A DNA stretch of 64,000 nt. It comes from Asterella californica (lineage: Eukaryota > Streptophyta > Marchantiopsida > Marchantiales > Aytoniaceae). Below are positions 46,281 through 56,177 of this stretch, piece by piece. Numbering within the stretch: position 1 is the first letter of the stretch; every line of letters begins with the position of its first letter. The DNA is taken from positions 20,321,001-20,385,000 of the forward strand of contig JAYKYS010000008.1 in the NCBI GenBank assembly GCA_036924285.1, in the 5' to 3' direction. Made by a program: the position numbers and the translations under genes. The notes beneath the pieces were generated by a model, which was given only the letters and a program-made list of their open reading frames with translations, did not search any database and was not told the origin of the DNA.

Positions 46281-46640
46281 GTCGACGCGATGATGCGAAT
46301 CAATCGACTTTGCGGGGCATTTTGGACCAGGCGGAGATGATTTTTCGTCGTTTAGGGCTGGTTGGACTCGATCGTCTGCTTTTCTGTCGACTTGCTTGTT
46401 CTTGCAGTGCGTGCTGTGCAGTCTTGGCAAGACGGAAGAGGACCTGGCACGCGGTCGACGCGATGATGCGAATCAATCGACTTTGCGGGGCATATTTGAC
46501 CAGGCGGAGATGAAATTTCGTCGTTTAGGGCTGGTTGTACTCGATCGTCCGCTTTTGTGTCAGGCTTGCTAGTTCTTACAGTGCGTGCTGTGCAGTGAAC
46601 TTGCGGGGCATGTTGGACCAAGCGGAGACGGATACTTGTC
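46281..46640 (+). repeat. 173-bp tandem repeat inside the hAT 5' region
   Basis: GTCGACGCGATGATGCGAAT at 46281 repeats at 46454. A third partial copy (TTGCGGGGCATGTTGGACCA near 46605) follows. It lies between the left TIR and the transposase start, where hAT transposases often bind repeated subterminal sites; that role is inferred. Confidence 0.85.
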
Positions 46641-47092
46641 ATTTACGGCTGCTGGCTCAGTTCGTATGATTTGTTTATTGCTGGTCTCCGTCTCATTGTG
46701 CACATGTCAATCGAGTACTTTCGTTGCATTTGTTTATTGTTTCTCCGTTGTCTCATTGTGCAGATGCTTCTCGTCGGATTAGTTTATGTTTCTGTTGCTT
46801 CTTGAGACTGAACTACCGCGCGTGCCCTTTTCTTACCGATTTTGAACTTGAAGCTGCAGGCGGCGGGCCGTGGACCACGAGTCGACTGGGAAATCTCGAC
46901 TGTTCACAGTGACTGATGTGGGTCTACGCAGCTTACGCTTCGATTTTGTTGTCAATCGCTTCAGTGTCTCCTCACCTCCTCACCTCCTACATTCGCCGCT
47001 GTTTCACGTCATACCTTACGCGTCTTCCTCCCCTCTCACATTTTGCACCACATTCTGCATCGCTGCGTGCGAGCTGCTCCAAGTCCGTCTGT

Positions 47093-47216
47093 CATTCGGA
47101 GTTCTTCTCGTCTTTCCTCGTCTGCTTTGAGAGGTGGTAGTTCTGTGAGTCGGCCATTCGGAGTTCTTCTCGTCTTTCCTCGTCTGCGTCGAGAGGTGGT
47201 AGTTCTGTGAGTCGGC
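47093..47216 (+). repeat. 62-bp tandem repeat just upstream of the hAT transposase
   Basis: CATTCGGAGTTCTTCTCG begins two 62-bp units at 47093 and 47155, differing at a few positions. They are in the leader region. Confidence 0.92.
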
Positions 47217-47240
47217 TCGCATCGATTCTCGGTAATCATT

Positions 47241-49559
47241 GTGAACAGATACTGCAAGTTACCTTTAGACATAATAGTGGCGCAGTTCTTTCTTGAGAGT
47301 CTACAGCTTAGAGCAATGAAGAGACAGAAGTGTCTTTTCGATTCAGGTTTCACTTCCGAGAAGGTAACTGTACAGTTACCATCCATCGAGGTAGATACTG
47401 CAAGCTTAGATGAGAGCGTTAGTACAGAACGTTTCACTGCCGCGGAGAAGACAGAAATCTTACAGAATTGTAAGACATGGAATGATAAATGGCTCCTTGA
47501 TTTTGACTGGATCCGCTTCGATCCTTCCATTGGCAGAGTATTTTGTAAACTCTGCGAGAAAGGTAGGGGGCGAGGGCACTTTGCTACGAGAGGGTCTAGA
47601 AATGTGCGGACTTCTGCTTTCCATGACCATGCTGCCTCAAATGAGCATAAGGCAATTCTTACTGTAAAATTACTGGGTGCAAAGACCATAGAGAAAGCCA
47701 TGACAACCGCGAGGGAGACATGCGACAAAGCAGTTCTAACATTATTTCGTGCTGCTTACTTTATTGGTAAGGAAGGTATCTCCTTCTCGAAGTTTCCGAA
47801 GCTATGTAAGATGCTTCATTTTGTTACCGGCGACATAACCACTTCCATGTATCAAGACGACAAGAGTTGTGCAGATATTATCTTCTGTATAAGTCAGATA
47901 CTGCACAAGCGTGTCTTGGACAAGGTAAGGAAGTCTCCATTTTTTGGGATAATGGTGGATGAATCGACTGACGTCTCTGTGACCGGTCATCTAGTGGTCT
48001 TTGCTACCTATTTGGACGAAGGTGTAGTGAAATCATCTTTTCTTGGGTTGTTGCAAATGCGGTTGAAAGACTCTGAAGCTATCACTTCTGCTGTAACTCG
48101 TCTTGTTTCTGACTGTAACTTAGACTCTAATCGTTTTATGGGATTCGGTTCGGATGGTGCGAGCACCATGATCGGTGTTCGAAATGGAGTCGCTGCGCGT
48201 TTAAAACGAACGGTTAATCCTCACATGCTTTCTGTGCATTGTATTGCACATCGAACTAACTTGGCGAGTCTTGCCGCAGCTAAAAGTCCTGGCTGCAAAG
48301 AGATTAGTGACAATGTCGATAGTATCCTGAATACGCTTGCTTCTTATTTCCAGAGCAGCTCCAAGCGTAAGGCAAGTCTGTCGTCGTTGCAGGAATCATT
48401 GAATGATGCACGAAAGTGCATGAAGCGATACTTGAAGATCCGATGGTTAAGCCGTTGGCAAGCTGTTACCAGTGTCTGTGATAGTTACGAGTCAGTCTTG
48501 GTTTACTTTCGTGATGTTGCTAAATCGGATGACTGTGTGGCTTCGTCTTTGTTCCAGAAGCTTGGTTCTTTCAAAATGTTGTATATATTTTACTACTTAG
48601 CTGATATTCTAGGTAGCTTGGCGAGATTGAACAAAGCTTTCCAGAGTCTATCCATAGACTGTTCGAATGTAGGTCCTCTAGTGAGGACTACGATAACTGA
48701 GATTGGTGTTAACTTCTTAGTGGAGACCACAGATCTCAACGCCTGTCTTCTGAACGAGGACACAGGATATCACATTCTGCCAGAGTATGGTCCTCCAGGT
48801 GGGTATCTGAAGCGCCTTCAGTCTGAACTAAGAGGTAAAATGTTTCACTCAGTGACTTTGGAGAGAGATCGCATTGGCAGAGATTTGGAGAGTGCTTTAC
48901 TTTTCCAGAAAGAGTTTTCTCAAGCTGTGTGCTCTGCTTTGGAGGAGAGGTTCGAGGATAATTCTGTCATTAGCTGTTTCAAGGTTTTGAACCCTCTTCT
49001 GATGCCTTCAACTGCGCTAGCGGTAAGAGAATGGGGTGCGAGAGAGATAGAGCAGCTTTGTGACTTTTTTGGACAAGATCTGCCATTCGGTTCGGGTAGT
49101 ATTCAAAAAGCCTTGATTTCTTCCTCTGCTATTCGAGGTGAATTTAGATCCTTTAAGATTCACTGCAGATCAGAATGGGCAGAGAAGCGGTTTAACGACT
49201 TGTGGTTTATGTTGTCTGGTGACGAAGTGTACGAAGGTCAGTATCCGAATTTGTTTACTTTGGCCAATATCGCACGCATTCAGTGTGTTTCCACCTCCGT
49301 CTGCGAACGAGCTTTTTCTATCCAGAATGCTATCAAGACGAAGTTTAGAAATAAACTTCAAACCAAACATCTTGAAGCTACAATGCGAGTGAGTTTACAA
49401 GGTATTGGAGGAGACGAAGATCTTCTTTCGGAAGCTATTTCTCTCTGGAGGAACAGCGTGGAGTATAGGCACCTTTACGCACATCCTGCTGTGCACTTGA
49501 GTTCGAGTTCTTCTGATCGGGCTTCATGCAGTGTTAGTGTTACTACTCCACTGTCTTGA
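47241..49559 (+). CDS. hAT transposase (ZNF862/DUF4371-like group)
   Basis: Single uninterrupted frame of 772 residues. A BED/TTF-like zinc finger lies near residues 100-136 (FCKLC with C102/C105; HDHAASNEH with H130/H136). The catalytic region opens with FGIMVDESTDVSVTGH (D240). GFGSDGAST gives the second acid (D305), followed by the CxxH motif HCIAH (C334, H337). The C-terminal dimerisation domain has LANIARIQCVSTSVCERAFS with the conserved E, then KTKFRNKLQTKHLEATMRV. Its length is close to known proteins of this group. A second ATG at 47316 is also possible as the start. It performs cut-and-paste transposition in the nucleus. With intact ends and the recent-looking 8-bp duplication, the element may be active, and it is the likely driver of the MITE at 4799. 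Confidence 0.93.
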   Translation: MNRYCKLPLDIIVAQFFLESLQLRAMKRQKCLFDSGFTSEKVTVQLPSIEVDTASLDESVSTERFTAAEKTEILQNCKTWNDKWLLDFDWIRFDPSIGRVFCKLCEKGRGRGHFATRGSRNVRTSAFHDHAASNEHKAILTVKLLGAKTIEKAMTTARETCDKAVLTLFRAAYFIGKEGISFSKFPKLCKMLHFVTGDITTSMYQDDKSCADIIFCISQILHKRVLDKVRKSPFFGIMVDESTDVSVTGHLVVFATYLDEGVVKSSFLGLLQMRLKDSEAITSAVTRLVSDCNLDSNRFMGFGSDGASTMIGVRNGVAARLKRTVNPHMLSVHCIAHRTNLASLAAAKSPGCKEISDNVDSILNTLASYFQSSSKRKASLSSLQESLNDARKCMKRYLKIRWLSRWQAVTSVCDSYESVLVYFRDVAKSDDCVASSLFQKLGSFKMLYIFYYLADILGSLARLNKAFQSLSIDCSNVGPLVRTTITEIGVNFLVETTDLNACLLNEDTGYHILPEYGPPGGYLKRLQSELRGKMFHSVTLERDRIGRDLESALLFQKEFSQAVCSALEERFEDNSVISCFKVLNPLLMPSTALAVREWGAREIEQLCDFFGQDLPFGSGSIQKALISSSAIRGEFRSFKIHCRSEWAEKRFNDLWFMLSGDEVYEGQYPNLFTLANIARIQCVSTSVCERAFSIQNAIKTKFRNKLQTKHLEATMRVSLQGIGGDEDLLSEAISLWRNSVEYRHLYAHPAVHLSSSSSDRASCSVSVTTPLS

Positions 49560-49615
49560 AAGTTAATTGGTCCTCTGTCGTGTGTTTGCTTAGTCTGGGA
49601 CTTCTTGGGAACCCT

Positions 49616-49652
49616 CTCCGAAATACAACTGTTTTTCAGTTGTATTTCGGAG
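49616..49652. repeat. 16-bp perfect hairpin 3' of the hAT gene
   Basis: CTCCGAAATACAACTG at 49616-49631 pairs with 49637-49652 around TTTTT. It sits just past the stop codon; possible 3' processing or foldback role, unproven. Confidence 0.93.
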
Positions 49653-49660
49653 GGGGTATA

Positions 49661-49709
49661 ATCTCTTGCCCCAGTTGGGGGGTTCTCGGGTTCAACTCCC
49701 GCAAGAGAC
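49661..49709 (+). other. tRNA-like fold lacking an anticodon arm
   Basis: TCTCTTGC (49662-49669) can pair with GCAAGAGA (49701-49708). Inside are a CCCC-AGTT-GGGG hairpin and a CGGG-TTCAACT-CCCG hairpin whose loop fits the tRNA T-loop/B-box rule. This looks like a tRNA with the anticodon arm deleted, or the head of a tRNA-derived SINE. It is not a normal tRNA gene. Confidence 0.5.
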
Positions 49710-49716
49710 TTCAGAA

Positions 49717-49779
49717 TTTTAGCAACCCACCTTAGTTTTAGCAACCCACCTTAGTTTTAGCTACGGTGGGTTGCTAAAA
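49717..49779. repeat. Foldback with duplicated left arm
   Basis: TTTTAGCAACCCACC occurs at 49717-49731 and again at 49736-49750. Its exact complement lies at 49765-49779. Either left copy can form a 15-bp stem. Confidence 0.93.
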
Positions 49780-50215
49780 CTCTGAGGTCTCTTATGGGAG
49801 TTTAGGTATATAGCCAGGTTGAAAGCCATGTCCCCAAACTGTTCCCCAAACTATTCGCGAGGAGGAGGAATTCAGAAGATGGGAGTAAACAAAGCGAAAC
49901 CAAACGTTTAAAAAAGTAACGACTGAATTTTAAAATAATAAAAATAAAAATAATAAAATAAAATAAAAAATTAATTACCGAAAGAATTTCTCGGGACGAC
50001 GGAAAAAAACAGTTTGTTAAAAAAAACGAGCGGAAAGTCGACATGAAGGAAACAGGATGTTCGGAAAAAAAATTACCCTATTTAATTATCATCGGAAAGT
50101 TTATGGTTCAGGATAAAATTCACGGAAGGTTCCGGAAGTAAAACAGGTGCCACCGATCTCCAGTAAATATTTCCGGCGAAATGCAGTTTTTCCTTGACAA
50201 CCTCCCCGAACACTG
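49780..50215. other. hAT 3' subterminal region, no gene
   Basis: AT-rich non-coding sequence ending in the right TIR. It contains several CGGAAA/TTCCGG words like those of the left end and of the MITE, which may be transposase-bound subterminal motifs. Confidence 0.5.
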
Positions 50216-50223
50216 CATGGGAC

Positions 50224-51244
50224 ATTCAGAGTCAACGTCAGTCAAGTCCATCGGATTTGACGTTCGACTGATTCTCACCAATGGCATTGGAAGTCATTAC
50301 TGTACGGACAGGGAAACACGGGAGTCTTACCTTCAGCAGCCATTACCAACTCAGCTTTTCGTGAGCTAACAATGCAGGGATGTCAACTCAGATTGGAGAC
50401 GAACTTCTCAGCTCAAGAGGACGCTTCCTTCTCAGCCCAGGTTCACCTTAATTACTAGTAAAGGCTTCGCGAAAAATGTTTGTTCTGAAGTTACCTCGAT
50501 CAGCTCGATAGCTAGACAAAGAACTTTCATTATCCTGGATGTAGCTAGAGAGAGTATTCCACTTTTCTAGAGTTTGATAATGTTCTTCAGCACGAGGAAT
50601 CGGAATACCCATCAACCATTCATTTGGATAGGGTTCTGGACAACAATTTAATGATATGTTTAATTTAATGTGTTTCTGGTGTACCTATCAGTTTCGGTGC
50701 TGTCAGAATCTCGTCTCGACGTACAGTCGAAACATCACACCGTTCTAATGAGTGACTTGCAGTGCAGATGTCCGTTGCTTTTCACCGGACGTAAACTAAC
50801 CGTAAAACTGTTTTCATATCTAGCCCGATTGTGTTTGCGTTTCGGTCCATATCCTTAGGGAACATTTTTTGGTCAGATGTAGATATTTCACAACCGGCAT
50901 CATTTTCCGATGAATATATATTCATCGGAAACTAAGTGAGAACTATGACTTTTGGCCCTGGCAAAAGTCATAAGTCTCACGTGCCCATTGAAACTAAGTC
51001 CGTACTAGTGCACTACGTCTGGAACTTCGTCATCTGTTCCTCCAGCTGCACGTGCACAAATTCCCAGACCAAGGTCCACACTGTCGTTCTCTTCCGGGCC
51101 CCTTCTCTGATCTAGAAGCAGCTAGCTCGGAAGAGAAATTCCAGACAAGTCGAGGTCGTCAGTATCGACTGTCAGTTCGGTCTTGAAAGAGTGTAGTGTG
51201 CTCACGTAAGTTGTACGTTTTGACGGACACAAAAGCTTAACTAG
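50224..51244. other. Upstream flank of oxidase copy C
   Basis: Matches 5387-6420 of copy A with small indels (for example the 5960 region is shorter here and an extra CATCGGAAACTA lies near 50925). No gene is seen. Confidence 0.6.
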
Positions 51245-51540
51245 GCTAACTTCTGACCTGTATAAGAACGGTTGACATCAGCGTCTATTTCATTCGTTCC
51301 AGACTAGCTAATAGTACCACCGATATCAGGAGTATAATTTCAAATTCTGAATCAGATTCCAGCAAGTTTACGTGCAGTCTAACGTCTAACCTGTATAAGA
51401 AGGGGAAAAATCAGCGCGCGTCTACTACATCCGTTCCAGACAAGCGAGTACCATCGCTCGATATCAAGAATACAATTCGAAGTTCAGATTCCAGCTGCAA
51501 GTCTACGCGTGCAATCTCAAGCTACTAGCAAGAATCGATC
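51245..51540 (+). promoter_or_regulatory. Duplicated promoter/leader of oxidase copy C
   Basis: Two CTGTATAAGAA boxes (near 51258 and 51392) and paired leader blocks as in copy A. Copy A has an extra short CATCAGCGTCTATTTC duplication near 6447-6478 that is single here. Confidence 0.55.
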
Positions 51541-53912
51541 ATGATGGAGAAGATATCGAGATGCAGTTGGGGTAACCTTGCTTCAATTTGGCAAGCTGCT
51601 TTCCTTGTTGGGATCTTGTGCACTCTACCGATGACTCAAGCTCAGGATAATGTTCATTCTCGATGTGACAATCTAGTGCCATCACCTTCCTTGACCCCGT
51701 TTGTAGAACCGTTGCCGATACCTTCGGTGATAGACATCTCCACAGGTGCTCAGCTCATTTTGGGTGCTTACAAGATTTCTCAGGTACGCTAATCCCAACC
51801 AGGTCCCTTCACGTACGTACTTATTATTTGCCCATGCAGGAATTCTGCAGAGACTGAGGTCCATCCAGTTGCATGTATATATGCTAAATCTAGCTAGTTT
51901 CAAGATTTATGCTGGAGTCAAATGTCATGACTACGCACGCGTGACACTCTTTGATTGCTAGTGGCTCAGGCTTAGTCTAGCCTGAGCCACTAGCACTTCG
52001 GTTCTGGATCTCGATCTGGTCGAGTTGATGAGTTGCGACTGAAACCCATGCATTTCCAAGAGTTTCGATTTCACTTCGAGCTCGAGCAGAGTACCTTTAA
52101 TTATTACTTGCATATTATGTGCTCTGATCCGAACTCAAGGGGTATAGTCTAGAACTACTGCTTCTTATATGTTCGTGGGGAAGTCGTGAACTCGACTTGA
52201 AGTTTAAATCTATGAAGGGATCCGGAGTTATAATTAATTACTTGCTTGTATGCTTGCTTGCTTAATTAGCCATGTCCAGTAGCGAATTGGTTCTGGTACG
52301 CGCCGAACGATAAGGGTACGAATAAAAGCCCAGACGAGGGAGTAGGGAGGGAACTTACATACTGACCTGTGCTGCTGCTCTGTACTCGCAGAGTGTACAT
52401 CCAGACCTCCCCAACACAACGTTCTACGCCTATGGAACGAGTCAAGCCACAGCGACGGTACCAGGACCGACTCTCGAGGCTAGAAGGGGTGTCTCCTCGT
52501 TCGTTCGCTTCGAAAATCAGCTCACGGACCCGGAGCACATGTTTGTGGTCGACAGGACCATTCATGTAGCTAATCCACCCCAAGGAGGAGTGCCAATTAT
52601 CACCCATCTTCACGGAGCTGACGCGGAGAGCCAATATGATGGACATCCGGAGGCATGGTACACGGCCCTTGGGGATACCGGATCTACTTTCGTGACCAGA
52701 AACAACACATACCCGAATCAGCAGCCTGCAAGTCTCCTGTGGTATCATGACCACACTATTGGAATGAGTCGGCTGAACGTGGCTGCGGGACTCGCGGGAC
52801 TTTACGTAATACGAGGAGGAGAAGAAGAAGGTCTTGAAGATCTACCGCAAGGAGAGTACGAGGTTCCTCTCTTGATCCAGGACAAGCAATTCTTCCCGAA
52901 TGGCTCCATCAACTTCCCTGATATTGGTTTCAATCCGAGTGTCCACCCAAATTGGTGTCCAGATTATTTCGGTGATACGATTCTCGTCAATGGCAAAGCA
53001 TGGCCGTACCTCAACGTTACGAGAAACATTTACCGCTTCCGTATACTGAATGGGGCTAATGGACGAGTGTTCACTCTCTCCTTCAGCGACAGCCGAGTGA
53101 GTTTTCTTCAGATCGGCACAGATGGTGGATACGTCTGGACTCCCTTTCGGCTGACAAATCTCACCATTCCTACAGCTTACCGAGTTGATGTTCTGGTGGA
53201 TTTCAGCGAATTAGAAGTCGGGACCGTCGTGTACCTGAACAATTCAGCCTCAGCTCCATTCCCAGTTGGGAACGTGAACAACAGTGGCCCGAGCACCAGA
53301 TATGTTATGCAGTTCAACGTCGTTGGAGGAGCGACTAATCAGACTGTTGTGGTGCCCGATTCCATCGCTTCACCTCCGGCCATTGACGCTTTGGCCAATA
53401 ATGCTACATCCTACAGAAATGTGTCCTTGCAACTCGTCTTCCCTCCAGATCTCACGTTTTTGCTGAACGGCCTTCACTGGACTGACAATGTGACTGAGAC
53501 CCCTCAGCTGTACACGACAGAGGTTTGGGACATCACTCACCTGATCGCCAACAATGCTCACCCCATCCACATCCATCTTGTCAACTTCCTCGTAGTACAT
53601 GAGCAAGCATTCAACTTGACTCGACTGAATGCTGGTGGGTGCACACTTGAGCAGCCGTATCCACAGGCAGACAGCTGCTTCACGCAAGATCCACAGCCTG
53701 CAGATGCGGTTCAAACCGGTTGGAAAGACACTGTTCTGGTTCGCCCTGGGACGGTTCTGAGGTTGGTAGTCCAGATCTCACCCAGAGCTGGCGGCACATA
53801 CCCCTTCGACCCCACGACGGCTCCTGGGTACGTGTGGCACTGCCACATTCTGGATCACGAGGACTATGACATGATGAGGCCACTCCACTTTCAGCCTCCT
53901 CAGTTACTGTAG
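51541..53912 (+). CDS. LPR1/CotA-like secreted multicopper oxidase (copy C)
   Basis: Exon 1 at 51541-51783 and exon 2 at 52392-53912, same splice sites and about 587 residues as copy A. The protein differs from copy A by K to E at residue 3 (MMEK); the rest of the coding sequence reads the same. All copper ligand motifs and the signal peptide are intact. The role is inferred from LPR1-type ferroxidases and CotA-type laccases: oxidation of a small reductant or ferrous iron outside the cell with oxygen reduced to water. The hAT element inserted about 1.3 kb upstream of the ATG in this copy only, which could alter its expression. Confidence 0.93.
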
Positions 53913-56177
53913 AGTCATTTGGTTCAGAACGCAGCTAGGAATATTAAATGAAGTCACGCCATTCTTTCGAATTCATTCATTCTCATTTCACTTGGGAGAT
54001 CTTCAGAACTCTATCCTTCACTAGCGTAGTCATGAAGGCTAGAATTAGTTGATAATCTAGGTTTAGAAACCCAGTATGTTAGTCAGAGTAGGACGTGCAA
54101 CTGTGTGTCACTAGTACTAGATCACATTGAATTCTTTAGCTAGTTGCAATCTCTTGATGAGTTGCTTCCAGCTCCAGAGGGGAAGCTGCTAGTCACTTCC
54201 TCTTAACTTAGCTACCAGATTCTTGAACGAGGAGCACAAGAAACTCTTCGTGTACATCGTGTTGAAGGTCGAATGTCCACATGGTTTGTAATTGGTCCAC
54301 CACAGCAAAATAGTGACCTCTTTCCTGGAGGGTGTTTTACCTGCGAAAATATTCGGAAGGAGGTTAGCCGGCCTAACCCGGTAAATGGAACATGTACATG
54401 TATATGTTTGAATGTTGGTAGAAAACACCGAGGATCGACTTAACAGACGACAATGGGAAGATATGTAGGTATTCAATGAAAGATTATGGATTTATTCTAG
54501 TTTCTGTAGGCACATGGCCATGATCTCATGTCCACTCAGTTTACCTTCTATTCTAAAGTCTAATGGTCGTGTTTTAAGATGATCTGTAAATTCTGACCTG
54601 GCGGACAGCATAAACACATAAAAAATCCGATCTCTGAAAGTAGCTAACAGACTGTAGCTATAGTAGGTGCCAATGGCCACAGGCTCTGGATCCCACAACA
54701 CAAATGTGACTGCCATTATAAAATATGACTGGTGAAATGGAAATCTGGCAACACACCTAATTAGTCCTAGACGCGTATGTAATGCTCATGTGCACTAAAT
54801 ATGTTGTACGATTGAGATTGAGAGTTTCAGTTAGAAGGCACAGAAAACCTGTATATAAGCTGGACCTTACCATGATCAATCTCTTCTTGTGCGTCGGTTC
54901 CCTTGTGCGCACATTGGGGAATCGATTTTGTTTGTGTGCCGTTTGGAATCAGTGGGAGTTCCTGCACTCACAACGGGAGTTCTCAGCGAGGGAGAAGTTT
55001 CTTTCTTTGTTTCTTATGGCAATAACACATACATTATAGAGAAAAGAGATCATTCTGCTTAAGTAGAAATTGATCTCATATGCGTTGAGATGTGTTTGGA
55101 CTAGAGTTGAGGTAAATAAGATGGTGTCCAGATTGTTGGTCATGCCTTGAAGACTCTGGAGCCACTTCCGAGGGAAGGAAAGACACAAGCAAGTAACGTG
55201 AAAATTACACATAAATACAGCGTTTAGTCTGATCCTGAGATCATCATTGACACTGATACAGGACAGTGACCGCTGCATATATTCTGTGTACAAGATCCAA
55301 GCAATTGTATGTATCGACCGAGTCCCTTAAAAGTTGTGTTCAGCGTGATATATAACACAACCAGTCGAGTCAATAACAACTACAAACCACTGCTGCCTCC
55401 GCCAGCCATTTCAACCAAATATTAGTATGCTTCGAATTCATCCACGTGATCAGAGCCTCTATGACAGATGCACAAAGCAAACGAGATGGCCTTTTACAAT
55501 TATCAGACCGAAATTCGTAATGTACTGTCGAGCTCGAGTCCAATGAAATGCATGTATTATTTGACGGAGCTAGTTAGCCTCGTTAAACCAACGAAGTCGG
55601 GCTTGCGGCAGGCAAGACCAGGGATGCGGTTTGACAAAATATGTCAACAATATTTCCAGGAGAACTGAAAATCTCTTAGTTCTCTCGTTCAACTAGAGAT
55701 CTAGAAGTTCATAATATTTAGGCAATGGCATCTAATAGCATTCACACGAGAATCCTAGCTATATAGATAGATAACTTGCACAGAAGTCCAGTACTCTACT
55801 TCATGACATTGTTTTCACTTTTTTTCTTCTGACCGTGATTACCGTGTTCTCATCAGTTCTCGCATCTGCGAATGTCTTCCACGCTATAGTATACCCAAAG
55901 AATCTGTTACAGCATTGAAAGGCGATCCATTTCTTTCAAGCAGTTCTTGTTAAGAAAGCATTTATATCAAAGCGTTCTTCCACCTCTTCCACGCAGCAAT
56001 AAGGCAAATCAGGCACCATCGGTGTACACTACTCTAAACGTCAGCAGATTCGTCAAGAAATGTACCTCTTGCCAAGTTCCTCGCAGTGCGAGAGTTCACG
56101 AAGTGAAGAATATCACTGTAAAGAAGCTTTAAATTGTGCCATAATGCACAGTAATAGAAATCTCGACCATGCCTAGA
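53913..56177. other. Downstream flank of oxidase copy C, no supported gene
   Basis: Almost identical to 9100-11360. It includes the same short open frames with no domain. It reads through the position where copia element 1 sits in copy A. Confidence 0.55.

Larger units (their letters stand above)
45682..50215 (+). mobile_element. hAT transposon, 4,534 bp, apparently complete
   Basis: Ends CAATGTTCGGGGAG and (complement) CAGTGTTCGGGGAG form 14-bp TIRs with one mismatch. A perfect 8-bp target duplication CATGGGAC flanks it (45674-45681 and 50216-50223). Copy A holds the uninterrupted site at 5379-5386, so both ends are certain. It encodes one long transposase and carries internal tandem repeats 5' of the gene and hairpins 3' of it. 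Confidence 0.97.
45346..56177 (+). repeat. Segmental duplication unit, copy C
   Basis: Direct copy of 5036-11360, nearly identical, with a constant offset of 44,813 over most of its right half. It is interrupted by the hAT element at 45682-50215. It continues past the point where copy A is cut by copia element 1, so the unit's true right end is unknown. Confidence 0.93.

Noticed and set aside
47241..49559. Domesticated host gene of ZNF862 type
   Set aside because: The frame sits inside a complete element with 8-bp target duplication and matching TIRs, so it is a mobile copy and not a domesticated gene.
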